Shown: positions 27,623 through 37,123 of the stretch, piece by piece
How the letters are laid out: each line of letters starts with the position of its first letter
Numbering within the stretch: the first letter of the stretch is position 1
Assembly (NCBI GenBank): GCA_002359895.1
Contig: DEOB01000011.1
Location: 1,203 to 65,202, forward strand
Direction of reading: 5' to 3'
Length of the DNA: 64,000 nt
DNA from: Stenotrophomonas sp. UBA2629
GTDB lineage: Bacteria > Pseudomonadota > Gammaproteobacteria > Xanthomonadales > Xanthomonadaceae
Program-made: the position numbers and the translations under genes
Notes under the pieces: generated by a model
Databases searched by the model: none
What the model saw: the letters and a program-made list of their open reading frames with translations, nothing else
Told to the model about the DNA's origin: nothing

Positions 27623-28111
27623 TCAGCGGAAAGCAGCGTCGGCGGCGCGACGTTCGGCGATTTCGGCTTCAAGCCGGTCGCCAATCGCCAGCAGCTGCGG
27701 CTTGGTGATGATGTTTTCGCCACGCTTCTCGAAGTGGTACTCAAGAATGTGGGTCTCGACGATCGAGTCCACCGGGCAGCTTTCTTCGCAAAAGCCGCAG
27801 AAGATGCACTTGAACAGATCGATCTCATAACGCGTGGTGCGGCGGGTGCCGTCCTCACGCTTGGCCGAGTCGATGGTGATGGCCAATGCCGGACACACCG
27901 CTTCGCAGAGCTTGCAGGCGATGCAACGCTCTTCACCGTTGGGATAACGGCGCAGCGCGTGCAGGCCACGGAAACGCGGCGACTGCGGAAACTTCTCCAT
28001 CGGGTACATCACGGTGTACTTGGGCTTGAACAGGTACTTCAACGTCAACCACAAGCCACCGAGCAACTCGAGCAGCAGCAGGCTTTTGAAATAATGGGTG
28101 ATCTTATTCAT
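27623..28111 (-). CDS. nuoI: NADH-quinone oxidoreductase subunit I
   Basis: NuoI carries iron-sulfur clusters N6a and N6b in the connecting arm of complex I. The 162-residue protein shows both four-cysteine ferredoxin motifs, C63-x2-C66-x2-C69-x3-C73 and C102-x2-C105-x2-C108-x3-C112, each followed by Pro. An amphipathic N-terminal helix precedes them. ATG start, 3 bp after nuoH. Confidence 0.97.
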   Translation of the reverse strand: MNKITHYFKSLLLLELLGGLWLTLKYLFKPKYTVMYPMEKFPQSPRFRGLHALRRYPNGEERCIACKLCEAVCPALAITIDSAKREDGTRRTTRYEIDLFKCIFCGFCEESCPVDSIVETHILEYHFEKRGENIITKPQLLAIGDRLEAEIAERRAADAAFR

Positions 28112-28114
28112 GAA

Positions 28115-29209
28115 TCAAACGCCCTTCTGGATCACGCCGTAGAACACCATCAGTGCCGTCACCGCGATCCAGAAAATGGTCAGCGGAATGAATACCTTCC
28201 AGCCCAGACGCATGATCTGGTCGTAACGGAAACGCGGGAAGCTGGCACGGAACCAGATGTACGCACTGGCAAAGAACAGCACTTTGAGCAGCAACCACGG
28301 CCAGCCGCCGGTCCAGATCCAGTTGATCCACGGCGAGATGTCCGCCGTGACCCAACCCTGGATCGGGCTCAGCCAACCACCCAGGAAGAAGATCGCGATC
28401 AGGAAGCTGATCAGGATCATGTTGGCGTACTCAGCCAGGAAGAACAGTGCGAACGCACCGCCGGAGTACTCCACCATGTGGCCGGCAACGATTTCCGACT
28501 CACCTTCCACCACGTCGAACGGCGCGCGGTTGGTTTCGGCAACGCCGGACACCCAGTACACGACGAACAACGGGAACAGCGGCAGCAGGAACCAGTCAAA
28601 CAGACCCGAATTGCCCTGCTGGGCGAGCACGATTTCGGTCAGGTTCAAGCTGCCAGCGGCGATCATCACGCCGACCAGCGCAAAGCCCATCGCGATTTCG
28701 TAGCTCACCACCTGCGCGGCAGAGCGCATCGCGCCAAGGAAGGCGTACTTGGAGTTGGATGCCCAACCGGCCAGGATCACGCCGTAAACGCCGAGCGAGG
28801 TCATCGCCAGCAGATACAGCAGGCCAACGTTGGCGTTGGACAACACGATCTTGTAATCGAACGGCACCACCGCCCAGGCCGCAAACGACGGCGCCAGCAC
28901 GATCAACGGCGCCAGGACATACATCGCCTTGTGCGCGCTGGCCGGTGCGATGATTTCCTTGAACAGCAACTTGGTGACGTCGGCGAAGGCCTGCAGCAGA
29001 CCACCCAGGCCCACATACATCGGCCCGTGGCGGACGTGCATCCAGCCGATCAGCTTGCGCTCCCACAACACGTAGAAAGCAACCGAGATGATCACCGGCA
29101 TCGCGATGAGCAGAATCTTCAGCACCGTCCACAGCACGATGCCGATGTCGCCCAGCGACAGGAACCAGAGATACAGCGGATCGACCGCGTTCAACAGCAA
29201 CTCGTTCAT
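28115..29209 (-). CDS. nuoH: NADH-quinone oxidoreductase subunit H
   Basis: NuoH forms the membrane part of the quinone-binding site. The 364-residue protein has eight or more membrane helices and the conserved quinone-site loops (ERKLIGWMHVRHGPMYVG and GVAETNRAPFDVVEGESEIV). The ATG overlaps the nuoG stop (ATGA). Confidence 0.97.
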   Translation of the reverse strand: MNELLLNAVDPLYLWFLSLGDIGIVLWTVLKILLIAMPVIISVAFYVLWERKLIGWMHVRHGPMYVGLGGLLQAFADVTKLLFKEIIAPASAHKAMYVLAPLIVLAPSFAAWAVVPFDYKIVLSNANVGLLYLLAMTSLGVYGVILAGWASNSKYAFLGAMRSAAQVVSYEIAMGFALVGVMIAAGSLNLTEIVLAQQGNSGLFDWFLLPLFPLFVVYWVSGVAETNRAPFDVVEGESEIVAGHMVEYSGGAFALFFLAEYANMILISFLIAIFFLGGWLSPIQGWVTADISPWINWIWTGGWPWLLLKVLFFASAYIWFRASFPRFRYDQIMRLGWKVFIPLTIFWIAVTALMVFYGVIQKGV

Positions 29210-31452
29210 GCAGCCACCACCGTTACACGAGCGGCACCCAGCGGCGCGGTTGCGCCGTGGCCCGATTCAATCCAAACCGTACCGGCCGCGACGCGGGCAT
29301 CCACCACTACCGACAAGGTAGCGCGGCCTGCATCGGTGCCCACCTTGGCCATCTGGCCTTCGCTCAGCTGCAGACGCGCAGCGTCTTCGGTATTGAGCAC
29401 GATGCGCGGCTCGTTATTGAGCGGGTGCGACTGCAGCGCCTGCGCACGACGCACGACGGCGTCGGTGCGGTAGATCGCCGGGGTCGACGTCACTTCCAGG
29501 CCCTCGCCTGCCAACTGCGGCTGCGCCGACGCGGCAACCTTCACAGAGACCGGCTGCAAGCCGGCACGCAGGCCTGCCAGATCGGTGAAACCGAAACCGG
29601 CCAACTGCATGTCACCGCCCAGCGCACGCAGCACGCGCCAGCCCTCACGGGCCTCGCCCTGCAGCTTGCCGCCGGCACGGGTGGCCTGCTCATAACCGTT
29701 GAGGTTGGTCAGCGTTGCGTCGATTTCCGGCAATGCGCCAATCGGCAGGATCACATCGGCCACATCGCGGGTCGAGGTGCAGGCGAACTGACTGAACGCC
29801 ACCACCTTGGAACCGGCCAGCGCCTTGCGAGCGGCAGCGGTGTCGGCGAAATCCAGGCCCGGCTCGATGCCATACAGCACATACGCCTTGCGCGGCTGCG
29901 CCAGCATTGCGTTGACATCCTTGCCTGCCGGCAACACGCCAGCGTGGGACAGGCCCACCGCATTTGCGCCCTGCGGGATGCGGCACAGCTTGGCACCGGT
30001 GGCGGCAGCAAACGCGCTGGCAGCCGAACGGATGGCCGCAGCCTGCGGATGATTTTCAGCGATGGCGCCGACGATGATGACGGTGTTGCTACCGCCCTTC
30101 ACCGCGTCAACCAGCTGCGCGTTGCCCAGCGCTTCAACGAAGCGCGACGGAGCCACGATCTGCTTGCCAGCCAGCTTGAACGCAAAGTCAAAATCAACCG
30201 GGTTGATCGAGAAGATCTGTGCGCCATTGGTGGTCTGCGCTTTACGCAGACGGGCATGCAGCAGCGGCAGCTCGTGGCGGATATTGCTACCCAGCACAAC
30301 GATGCGGTCGGCCGCTTCGATCTCGGTCAATGCCGCGCCAAACACTTCAGCAACCGGCGCATCGGAGAAGTCGCGGTTGTTGATGCGGTGGTCGATATTG
30401 TTGGAACCCAGTGCAGCGGCCAGACGTGACAGCAGCGCGCCCTCCTCGTTGGAGGTGGACGGGTGCACCAGCACGCCGAGGTCATCGCCACGGTTGCCGT
30501 CAAGAATTTCGCGGGCAGCGGCCAGGCCTTCGGCCCAACTGACATCCTTCCACTCACCGTTGATCTTCTGCATCGGCTTGGTGGCGCGGTCTGCCGCGTA
30601 CAGGCCCTGATGCGAATAACGGTCGCGGTCGGACAGCCAGCACTCGTTGACCTGCTCGTTGTCACGCGGCACGGCGCGCAGCACTTCGCCGCGGCGCACA
30701 TGCAGGAACAGGTTCGAGCCCATCGCGTCGTGGTAACCCACCGACTCGCGTGCGGTCAGTTCCCACGGGCGCGCCTTGAACTGGAACACCTTGTTGGTCA
30801 GCGCGCCGACCGGGCACACGTCGATGACGTTGCCGGACAGCTCGGTGGTCAACGGCTTGCCGTCGTAGGTGCCGATCTGCAGGTTTTCACCGCGCGACAT
30901 GCCACCCAGCTCATAGGTGCCAGCCACTTCAGCGGTGAACCGCACGCAGCGCGTGCACTGGATGCAGCGGGTCATCTCGGTGGCGACCAGCGGCCCCATG
31001 TCCTCGTCAACCACAACGCGCTTGCGCTCGTTGAAGCGGCTGACCGAACGGCCATAGCCCAGCGACACGTCCTGCAGCTCGCACTCGCCGCCCTGATCGC
31101 AGATCGGGCAATCCAGCGGGTGATTGATGAGCAGGAACTCCATCACCGAACGCTGATACTTCAGCGCCTTTTCGTTGCGGGTCTGGATCTTCATGCCATC
31201 CATGACCGGCGTGGCACAGGCCGGCGACGGCTTGGGCGACTTTTCAACGTCGACCAGACACATGCGGCAGTTGGCCGCGATCGGCAGCTTCTCGTGGTAA
31301 CAGAAGCGCGGAATCGGAATGCCCGCCTTGTCGGCGGCCTGGATGATCATCGAACCCTTGGGTACGACCAGCGCCTGACCATCGATCTCGATGGCGACGT
31401 GGCCTTCCGGAACGACTGGCGTCTCGTTGGGATTTACCGGTTGCGCGCTCAT
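29206..31452 (-). CDS. nuoG: NADH-quinone oxidoreductase subunit G
   Basis: NuoG is the large iron-sulfur subunit of the peripheral arm. The 748-residue product has the N-terminal 2Fe-2S ferredoxin domain (C51, C62, C65, C79), the His/Cys-ligated cluster motif (HPLDCPICDQGGECELQD), a further 4Fe-4S motif (RCIQCTRC) and a molybdopterin-oxidoreductase-like domain that has lost its cofactor role. It is shorter than E. coli NuoG (908). It overlaps nuoF and nuoH by 4 bp each. Confidence 0.97.
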   Translation of the reverse strand: MSAQPVNPNETPVVPEGHVAIEIDGQALVVPKGSMIIQAADKAGIPIPRFCYHEKLPIAANCRMCLVDVEKSPKPSPACATPVMDGMKIQTRNEKALKYQRSVMEFLLINHPLDCPICDQGGECELQDVSLGYGRSVSRFNERKRVVVDEDMGPLVATEMTRCIQCTRCVRFTAEVAGTYELGGMSRGENLQIGTYDGKPLTTELSGNVIDVCPVGALTNKVFQFKARPWELTARESVGYHDAMGSNLFLHVRRGEVLRAVPRDNEQVNECWLSDRDRYSHQGLYAADRATKPMQKINGEWKDVSWAEGLAAAREILDGNRGDDLGVLVHPSTSNEEGALLSRLAAALGSNNIDHRINNRDFSDAPVAEVFGAALTEIEAADRIVVLGSNIRHELPLLHARLRKAQTTNGAQIFSINPVDFDFAFKLAGKQIVAPSRFVEALGNAQLVDAVKGGSNTVIIVGAIAENHPQAAAIRSAASAFAAATGAKLCRIPQGANAVGLSHAGVLPAGKDVNAMLAQPRKAYVLYGIEPGLDFADTAAARKALAGSKVVAFSQFACTSTRDVADVILPIGALPEIDATLTNLNGYEQATRAGGKLQGEAREGWRVLRALGGDMQLAGFGFTDLAGLRAGLQPVSVKVAASAQPQLAGEGLEVTSTPAIYRTDAVVRRAQALQSHPLNNEPRIVLNTEDAARLQLSEGQMAKVGTDAGRATLSVVVDARVAAGTVWIESGHGATAPLGAARVTVVAA

Positions 31453-32786
31453 GCGACAGCAGCCTCCACCTTCTTGCCGTCAACCATCGAATGACCGTTG
31501 ACGATGTAGTACTCGAATTCGTCCCAGAACTGGCGCAGGAACCCCTGGATCGGCCATGCAGCCGCCTCACCGAACGCACAGATGGTGTGGCCTTCAATCT
31601 GGCCGGCCACCGTCTTGAGTTGGTGCAGGTCTTCCATCGTGGCCTGCCCGGCAACGATGCGCTCCAGCACGCGGTGCATCCAACCGGTGCCTTCGCGGCA
31701 CGGGGTGCACTGACCGCAGGATTCTTTGTGGAAGAACTGGCTGATGCGGCAAGCGAACTTCACGCAGCACACGCTGTCATCCAGCACCACGATGGCACCC
31801 GAGCCCAGGCCGGAGCCCAACGCACGGATGGTGTCGTAGTCCATCGGCAAGCCCTTGAGCTGCGCGGCAGTCAGTACCGGCATCGACACGCCGCCAGGAA
31901 TGGCAGCCTTCAACGTGCGGCCCGGACGCAGGCCACCGGCCATTTCCAGCAGATCGTCGAAGCTGGTGCCCAGCGGCACTTCAAAGTTGCCGCCCTTGGC
32001 CACGCAACCGGAGACCGAGAAGCACTTCGGGCCGCCGTTCTGGGTGAGGCTCAGGTTCTTGAACCACTCCGGGCCGTTGCGGATGATCGCCGGCACCGAG
32101 GCATAGGTCTCGGTGTTGTTGATCGTCGTCGGCTTGCCATACAGGCCAAAGTTGGCCGGGAACGGCGGCTTGTAGCGCGGCTGGCCCTTCTTGCCTTCCA
32201 GCGATTCCATCAATGCGGTTTCTTCGCCGCAGATGTAAGCGCCGGCGCCGAGTGCGCCATAGATATCGATATCCAAGCCGCTGCCCAGCACATTCTTGCC
32301 CAGCCAGCCGTGCTTGTAGGCATCGGCCAGCGCCTGCTCGAAATGCTCAAACGGCTCGTGGTGGAACTCACCACGCAGGTAGTTGTAAGCGGCGGTCGAA
32401 CCAGTGGCGTAGCAGGCGATCGCCATGCCCTCCACCACCGAATGCGGGTTGTAACGCAGGATGTCGCGGTCCTTGCAGGTGCCCGGCTCTGATTCGTCCG
32501 AGTTGCACAGGATGTACTTCTGCACATCACCCTTCGGCATGAAGGACCACTTCAGACCGGTCGGGAAGCCCGCGCCGCCGCGGCCACGCAGGCCGGACTG
32601 CTTGACCATCTCAATCACGTCGGCCGGCGGGATCTTCTCTTCGATGATCTTGCGCAGCGCAGCGTAACCGCCGGTCTTCAGATAGCTTTCGTACGACCAC
32701 GGAGTGTCGTAATGCAGCGTGGTGTAAACCACGTTATGCGGAAGCGGCGCCGGACCGACCGGGCCCTTGGATTCGTGGTGTGCCAT
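31449..32786 (-). CDS. nuoF: NADH-quinone oxidoreductase subunit F
   Basis: NuoF binds NADH, FMN and cluster N3. The 445-residue protein has the nucleotide-binding glycine motif starting at G67 (GRGGAGFPTG), a second glycine-rich motif (GALGAGAYICGEETAL) and the N3 ligands C357-x2-C360-x2-C363 plus C403. ATG start, 3 bp after nuoE. Confidence 0.98.
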   Translation of the reverse strand: MAHHESKGPVGPAPLPHNVVYTTLHYDTPWSYESYLKTGGYAALRKIIEEKIPPADVIEMVKQSGLRGRGGAGFPTGLKWSFMPKGDVQKYILCNSDESEPGTCKDRDILRYNPHSVVEGMAIACYATGSTAAYNYLRGEFHHEPFEHFEQALADAYKHGWLGKNVLGSGLDIDIYGALGAGAYICGEETALMESLEGKKGQPRYKPPFPANFGLYGKPTTINNTETYASVPAIIRNGPEWFKNLSLTQNGGPKCFSVSGCVAKGGNFEVPLGTSFDDLLEMAGGLRPGRTLKAAIPGGVSMPVLTAAQLKGLPMDYDTIRALGSGLGSGAIVVLDDSVCCVKFACRISQFFHKESCGQCTPCREGTGWMHRVLERIVAGQATMEDLHQLKTVAGQIEGHTICAFGEAAAWPIQGFLRQFWDEFEYYIVNGHSMVDGKKVEAAVA

Positions 32787-32789
32787 GCC

Positions 32790-33317
32790 TTACTCCAGCC
32801 CGTCCAGCAGCGCATCAACCTGATCCAGCGTCAGGCGCTCATGGTAGTGACCGTTGATGACCATCATCGGTGCGCCCGCGCAGCCAGCCAGGCACTCTTC
32901 CTCACGCTTGAGGTAGACGCGGCCGTCAGGGGTCGATTCACCGTGCTTGATGCCCAACTTCTTTTCGCAATGACGGACGATGTCGTCTGCGCCGTTGAGC
33001 CAGCAGCTGACGTTGGTGCAGATGGCCACGTTATTGCGGCCAACCTTCTCGGTCTCGAACATCGAGTAGAAGGTGGCGACCTCGTAGGCCCACACAAACG
33101 GCAGATCCAGGTACTTGGCCACGGCGGCAATCAGCTCATCGCTGAGCCACCCCTGGTTCTGTTCCTGCGCGGCGTGCAGGCCCTGCAACACGGCCGAACG
33201 CTTGCGCTCGGGCGGGAACTTGGCCAGCCAGTGATCAATGTGAGCACGCGTCTTGTCGCTCAACACCACCATCGGGTCAACGCTGCGCGCTGCCTCGAAA
33301 TTACCTGTCGCCTTCAT
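32790..33317 (-). CDS. nuoE: NADH-quinone oxidoreductase subunit E
   Basis: NuoE holds the 2Fe-2S cluster N1a. The 175-residue thioredoxin-fold protein has the ligands C100, C105, C142 and C146. ATG start. It is separated from nuoD by a 91-bp gap without clear signals, the longest gap in the operon. Confidence 0.97.
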   Translation of the reverse strand: MKATGNFEAARSVDPMVVLSDKTRAHIDHWLAKFPPERKRSAVLQGLHAAQEQNQGWLSDELIAAVAKYLDLPFVWAYEVATFYSMFETEKVGRNNVAICTNVSCWLNGADDIVRHCEKKLGIKHGESTPDGRVYLKREEECLAGCAGAPMMVINGHYHERLTLDQVDALLDGLE

Positions 33318-33408
33318 CGGCCGACCTCAACAAATACAAGATCAGGAAGAACCGATGCCCGCAGCAGACAAGCCGCGCAGGCACCGGACGTTGTGTTGTA
33401 GCCCGGCA

Positions 33409-34731
33409 TTACCGGTCAACCTCACCAAAGACGAGGTCGTAGGTGCCGATCATGGCCACCACGTCGGCCAGCATGTGGCCACGCACCACCGAGTCGAGCG
33501 AGGACAGATGGGCAAAGCCCGGCGCGCGCAGGTGCACGCGGAACGGCTTGTTGGCACCATCGGACATCAGGTAGCAGCCGAACTCACCCTTCGGCGCTTC
33601 CACAGCGGCATAGGTTTCGCCGGCCGGCACGCAATAGCCTTCACTGAACAGCTTGAAGTGGTGGATCAGCGCTTCCATATCGTCTTTCATCTCACCGCGC
33701 GAAGGCGGAGCGACCTTGAAATTCTGCACCATCACCGGGCCGGGGTTGGCCTTCAGCCACTTCACGCACTGCTTGATGATGCGGTTGGACTCACGCATCT
33801 CGGCAACGCGGACCAGGTAACGGTCGTAGCAGTCACCGGCGGTACCCAGCGGAATATCGAAATCCACTGCGTCGTACTTTGCATACGGCTGCTTCTTGCG
33901 CAGATCCCATTCGATACCCGAACCGCGCAGCATCACGCCACTCATGCCCCACGCCAATGCGTGCTCCGGGCTGACAACGCCGATACCCACGGTACGCTGC
34001 TTCCAGATACGGTTGTCGGTCAGCAGGGTTTCGTACTCGTCAACGCGGCCCGGGAATTCATTGGTGAAATTCTCCAGGAAGTCGAGCAGCGAGCCCTCGC
34101 GCGACGCGTTCAAACGCTTCAGCGCATTGCCCTTGTGCCAACGCGACTCTTTGTACTTGGGCATGGTGTCCGGCAGGTCGCGATACACGCCGCCCGGACG
34201 GTAATACGCTGCATGCATACGCGCGCCGGAAACGGCCTCGTAGCAATCCATCAGCTCTTCGCGCTCACGGAAGGTGTACAGCATCACCGCCATCGCACCC
34301 AGATCGAGCGCACCGGTACCGATGTTCATCAGGTGGTTCAAGATGCGGGTGACTTCATCGAACATGGTGCGGATGTACTGCGCACGCTCCGGCACCTCGA
34401 TGCCGACCAGGTTTTCGATGGCACGCACGTAAGCGTGCTCGTTGCACATCATCGAGCAGTAATCGAGGCGATCCATGTAACCGATCGACTGATTGAACGG
34501 CTTGGACTCGGCAAGCTTCTCGGTACCACGATGCAGCAGACCGATATGCGGATCGGCGCGCATGATGGTCTCGCCATCCATTTCCAGGATCAAACGCAAC
34601 ACACCATGTGCGGCCGGATGCTGCGGGCCGAAGTTCATGGTGTAGTTGCGGATCTCCTGCCGGGCTTCGGCGGGATTGCTGGCAAAGGCCTGCGAAGCCT
34701 GGTGGAATTCTTTATTTACCTGCGCACTCAC
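33409..34731 (-). CDS. nuoD: NADH-quinone oxidoreductase subunit D
   Basis: NuoD, related to the large subunit of hydrogenases, forms the quinone pocket with NuoB. The 440-residue product has the NFGPQHPAAHGVLRL motif near the N-terminus and the family ending in MIGTYDLVFGEVDR. It is a separate gene here, unlike the fused nuoCD of E. coli. The GTG start overlaps the nuoC stop in a GTGA junction. Confidence 0.98.
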   Translation of the reverse strand: MSAQVNKEFHQASQAFASNPAEARQEIRNYTMNFGPQHPAAHGVLRLILEMDGETIMRADPHIGLLHRGTEKLAESKPFNQSIGYMDRLDYCSMMCNEHAYVRAIENLVGIEVPERAQYIRTMFDEVTRILNHLMNIGTGALDLGAMAVMLYTFREREELMDCYEAVSGARMHAAYYRPGGVYRDLPDTMPKYKESRWHKGNALKRLNASREGSLLDFLENFTNEFPGRVDEYETLLTDNRIWKQRTVGIGVVSPEHALAWGMSGVMLRGSGIEWDLRKKQPYAKYDAVDFDIPLGTAGDCYDRYLVRVAEMRESNRIIKQCVKWLKANPGPVMVQNFKVAPPSRGEMKDDMEALIHHFKLFSEGYCVPAGETYAAVEAPKGEFGCYLMSDGANKPFRVHLRAPGFAHLSSLDSVVRGHMLADVVAMIGTYDLVFGEVDR

Positions 34732-35480
34732 TTGCTTGCCTCCGTCTGCGCGCGCTCGCCTTCCGCGGTCTGGAAGCGGGCGTCATCGCGGATAACACGC
34801 GGCACACCGACGCGCGGCTCGACCGAAGTCACCGGCTCGTACACCACGCGCTTCTTCTCTTCGTCGTAACGCACTTCGACGTTGCCGATCAGCGGGAAAT
34901 CCTTGCGGAACGGATGGCCCACAAAACCGTAGTCGGTCAGGATGCGACGCAGGTCCGGGTGACCTTCAAAGATCACACCGAACAGGTCGAAGGTTTCACG
35001 CTCGAACCAGTTCAGGCCCGGCCAGACATCGACCAGCGAAGCCACCACCGGCAGTGCCTCATCCGGCGCGAAACAACGGATGCGCAGCGCCTGGTTGTGC
35101 TGGTACGAGCGCAACTGGACAACCACAGCAAAGCGCTGCTTGGGCAGGACGTCAGGCTGAGCGCCATCGGCGGCTTCATGGCTGGGGACTTCACCCCAGG
35201 CGAAGCGACCGGCGCTCTTGCCCTCGACACCGCGACTGAAACCCTGCGACGACACGTCGGAGGTGTCCCACTCGTCACTGCCGTAGCCGAGGTAATCGAC
35301 ACCGCACAGGTCGGCTGCGTGCTCAAAGCCGAACTCGTCACGCAGCGCCAAGGCGACCACATGCCAATCAGCCGACGGAACCTCCAGCGTCACTTCGCCG
35401 CGCGGTTCAACCACAGTGACCTGCGCACCGGCGAAACGCGCGCGAAGTCGGTCAATGAGTGAAGATGCTTGCTGGGCCAT
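34728..35480 (-). CDS. nuoC: NADH-quinone oxidoreductase subunit C
   Basis: NuoC is the 30-kDa peripheral-arm subunit. The 250-residue protein has the conserved ERETFDLFGVIFEGHPDLRRIL region and KDFPLIG. An insertion of about 40 residues (roughly 68-108, rich in Gly/Ser/Ala) separates the first strands from the core. It overlaps nuoD by 4 bp; 33 bp separate it from nuoB. Confidence 0.96.
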   Translation of the reverse strand: MAQQASSLIDRLRARFAGAQVTVVEPRGEVTLEVPSADWHVVALALRDEFGFEHAADLCGVDYLGYGSDEWDTSDVSSQGFSRGVEGKSAGRFAWGEVPSHEAADGAQPDVLPKQRFAVVVQLRSYQHNQALRIRCFAPDEALPVVASLVDVWPGLNWFERETFDLFGVIFEGHPDLRRILTDYGFVGHPFRKDFPLIGNVEVRYDEEKKRVVYEPVTSVEPRVGVPRVIRDDARFQTAEGERAQTEASK

Positions 35481-35513
35481 GGGGGCTGGCGTGCTCTTGA
35501 TTTGAAAAGGGGA

Positions 35514-36068
35514 TCAGCGGGCGATGGTCTGGGTGCGCCAGATCTTCTTCTGCAGCTGAAGAATGCCGTACACCAGCGCCTCGGCCGTCGGCGGGCAGCC
35601 CGGGACGTAAACGTCCACCGGCACCACTCGGTCGCAACCACGCACTACCGAATACGAGTAGTGGTAATAGCCGCCACCGTTGGCGCAACTGCCCATCGAG
35701 ATGACCCACTTGGGGTCAGGCATCTGGTCGTAAACCTTGCGCAGCGCCGGGGCCATTTTATTGACCAGCGTGCCTGCAACGATCATGACGTCGGACTGAC
35801 GCGGCGACGGGCGGAACACGATGCCGTAGCGGTCAAGGTCCAGGCGCGCCGCACCGGCGTGCATCATTTCCACCGCACAGCAGGCCAGACCAAAGGTCAT
35901 GGGCCACATCGAGCCGGTACGTGCCCAGTTCAACAGCGCATCGACGCTGGTGGTCACATAGCCCTTCTCGAGCAGAGGGTTGTCGCCTTCGGGACGGAGA
36001 ATGTCGTCAACCCGCCCTTCCGGGATCGGATTGTTCATCAGGCCGTCGAGAGTTTGAATCACTCCCAT
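35514..36068 (-). CDS. nuoB: NADH-quinone oxidoreductase subunit B
   Basis: NuoB carries cluster N2, the last cluster before quinone. The 184-residue product has all four ligands: adjacent C63-C64, C128 (SMGSCANGGG) and C158 (VPGCPPT). The frame is open upstream, but the ATG at 36068 matches the family start and overlaps the end of nuoA by 10 bp. Confidence 0.97.
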   Translation of the reverse strand: MGVIQTLDGLMNNPIPEGRVDDILRPEGDNPLLEKGYVTTSVDALLNWARTGSMWPMTFGLACCAVEMMHAGAARLDLDRYGIVFRPSPRQSDVMIVAGTLVNKMAPALRKVYDQMPDPKWVISMGSCANGGGYYHYSYSVVRGCDRVVPVDVYVPGCPPTAEALVYGILQLQKKIWRTQTIAR

Positions 36069-36415
36069 TCCAGCGCTCCCTTCTTCCACACGTAGATAAA
36101 GCCGAGGAACAGCATGCCCACGAACAGGCCCATGGTGACCAACGAACGGGCACCCAGCTCCATGAAGACCTGGGTCCAAGGCACGATGAAGATGATCTCC
36201 AGGTCAAAGACGATGAACTGGATGGCGATCAGGTAGTAGCGCACATCGAACTTCATGCGCGCGTTCTCGAACGCTTCGAAGCCACACTCGTATGCGGAGA
36301 GTTTCTCGTTGTCCGGCGAACGGGGAGCGAGGAAACGACCGATGAGCATCAGCGTCACGCCGATGCCGGTGGCGACGATCAGAAACAGCAGGGACGGCAA
36401 ATATTCGGCCAGCAC
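36059..36415 (-). CDS. nuoA: NADH-quinone oxidoreductase subunit A
   Basis: NuoA is a three-helix membrane subunit near the quinone site. The 118-residue product begins at GTG 36415 (MLAEYLPSLLFLIVATGIG), with AGAGAG upstream, and has the YECGFEAFENARMKFDVRYYLIAI loop with its conserved cysteine. It is the first gene of the nuo operon and starts 111 bp after tRNA-Leu. Confidence 0.95.
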   Translation of the reverse strand: MLAEYLPSLLFLIVATGIGVTLMLIGRFLAPRSPDNEKLSAYECGFEAFENARMKFDVRYYLIAIQFIVFDLEIIFIVPWTQVFMELGARSLVTMGLFVGMLFLGFIYVWKKGALEWE

Positions 36416-36490
36416 AGCGATTCTCTCTTGCCTCTGCCCTGAACACCTGACGGTGACGGAGCATGGGGGATTGACGGGACTTGCCACGCC

Positions 36491-36506
36491 GGGCGCAACC
36501 GCGCCC
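36491..36506 (-). other. GC-rich hairpin between tRNA-Leu and nuoA
   Basis: GGGCGC (36491-36496) and GCGCCC (36501-36506) form a 6-bp stem with a 4-base loop, 20 bp past the tRNA 3' end. There is no T-run, so it may be a processing or attenuation site rather than a terminator, allowing read-through into nuoA. Confidence 0.35.
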
Positions 36507-36526
36507 GCGAACCCGCTTACAAACTA

Positions 36527-36611
36527 TGGTGCCCAAGAGGGGACTCGAACCCCTACGACTCTCGTCGCTACCACCTCAAGGTAGTGCGTCTACCAATTCC
36601 GCCACCTGGGC
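36527..36611 (-). tRNA. tRNA-Leu (GAG)
   Basis: The 85-nt gene has acceptor GCCCAGG/CTTGGGC, a long variable arm (type II) and the anticodon stem-loop CTACC-TTGAGGT-GGTAG, giving anticodon GAG, and it encodes CCA. It stands between secG and nuoA; the secG-leuU pairing is also found in E. coli. Confidence 0.96.
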
Positions 36612-36620
36612 CTACGTCTG

Positions 36621-36653
36621 CACTGCCATGTCAGCAGTGCGCGGCGTATTGTA
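36621..36653 (-). promoter_or_regulatory. possible -10 element and hairpin upstream of tRNA-Leu
   Basis: TACAAT (36648-36653, minus strand) is preceded by a poor -35. CACTGC / GCAGTG (36621-36639) makes a 6-bp hairpin between it and the tRNA. The -10 could serve the tRNA and the nuo operon; the hairpin lacks a T-run. Confidence 0.35.
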
Positions 36654-36660
36654 ACCGTCT

Positions 36661-37092
36661 TCAGTCTTTATGTGAGCCTTCAGCGGGCTTTTCTTCACTT
36701 CCTGACGGAATGTTTTCCGCCGGAGTGGTTGCCTGCGGCACTTCGACCGCCGGAGCGACCTGCGGCGTGACCTGCAACTCACCCGCCGGCACTGCCGGTG
36801 CAGCCACCGGAGCGACGACCTGCGACATCACACCCAGGTTTTCACCGGACGGACGCGCACCGTGCGTGGCGTACCACGCCATGAACAGACTGATGCCGAA
36901 GAACACCACGGCCAGCCACTTGGTGGACTTGGACAGGAAGTTGGACGCGCCACGCGCACCAAACACCGTACCCGAGGCACCCGCACCAAAGCCGGAGCCC
37001 GCAGCGGCGCCGGAGCCACGCTGCATCAGGATCAGCGCGATCATTGCGATCGCCACCAGCACATAGACCACATTGAGGATCAACATCAGCAT
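36661..37092 (-). CDS. secG: preprotein translocase subunit SecG
   Basis: SecG is the small, nonessential subunit of the SecYEG channel. The 143-residue protein has two membrane helices (about 2-22 and 58-76) and the conserved QRGSGAAAGSGFGAGASGTVFGARGASNFLSKSTKWLA loop, seen in two stretches. The C-terminal 65 residues are a Pro/Val/Ala-rich acidic tail, longer than in E. coli (110 aa). Start at the first or third Met; neither has a strong ribosome binding site. Confidence 0.95.
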   Translation of the reverse strand: MLMLILNVVYVLVAIAMIALILMQRGSGAAAGSGFGAGASGTVFGARGASNFLSKSTKWLAVVFFGISLFMAWYATHGARPSGENLGVMSQVVAPVAAPAVPAGELQVTPQVAPAVEVPQATTPAENIPSGSEEKPAEGSHKD

Positions 37093-37123
37093 TTTTGAAA
37101 TCCGTCCCGGACAAAGCTACCCG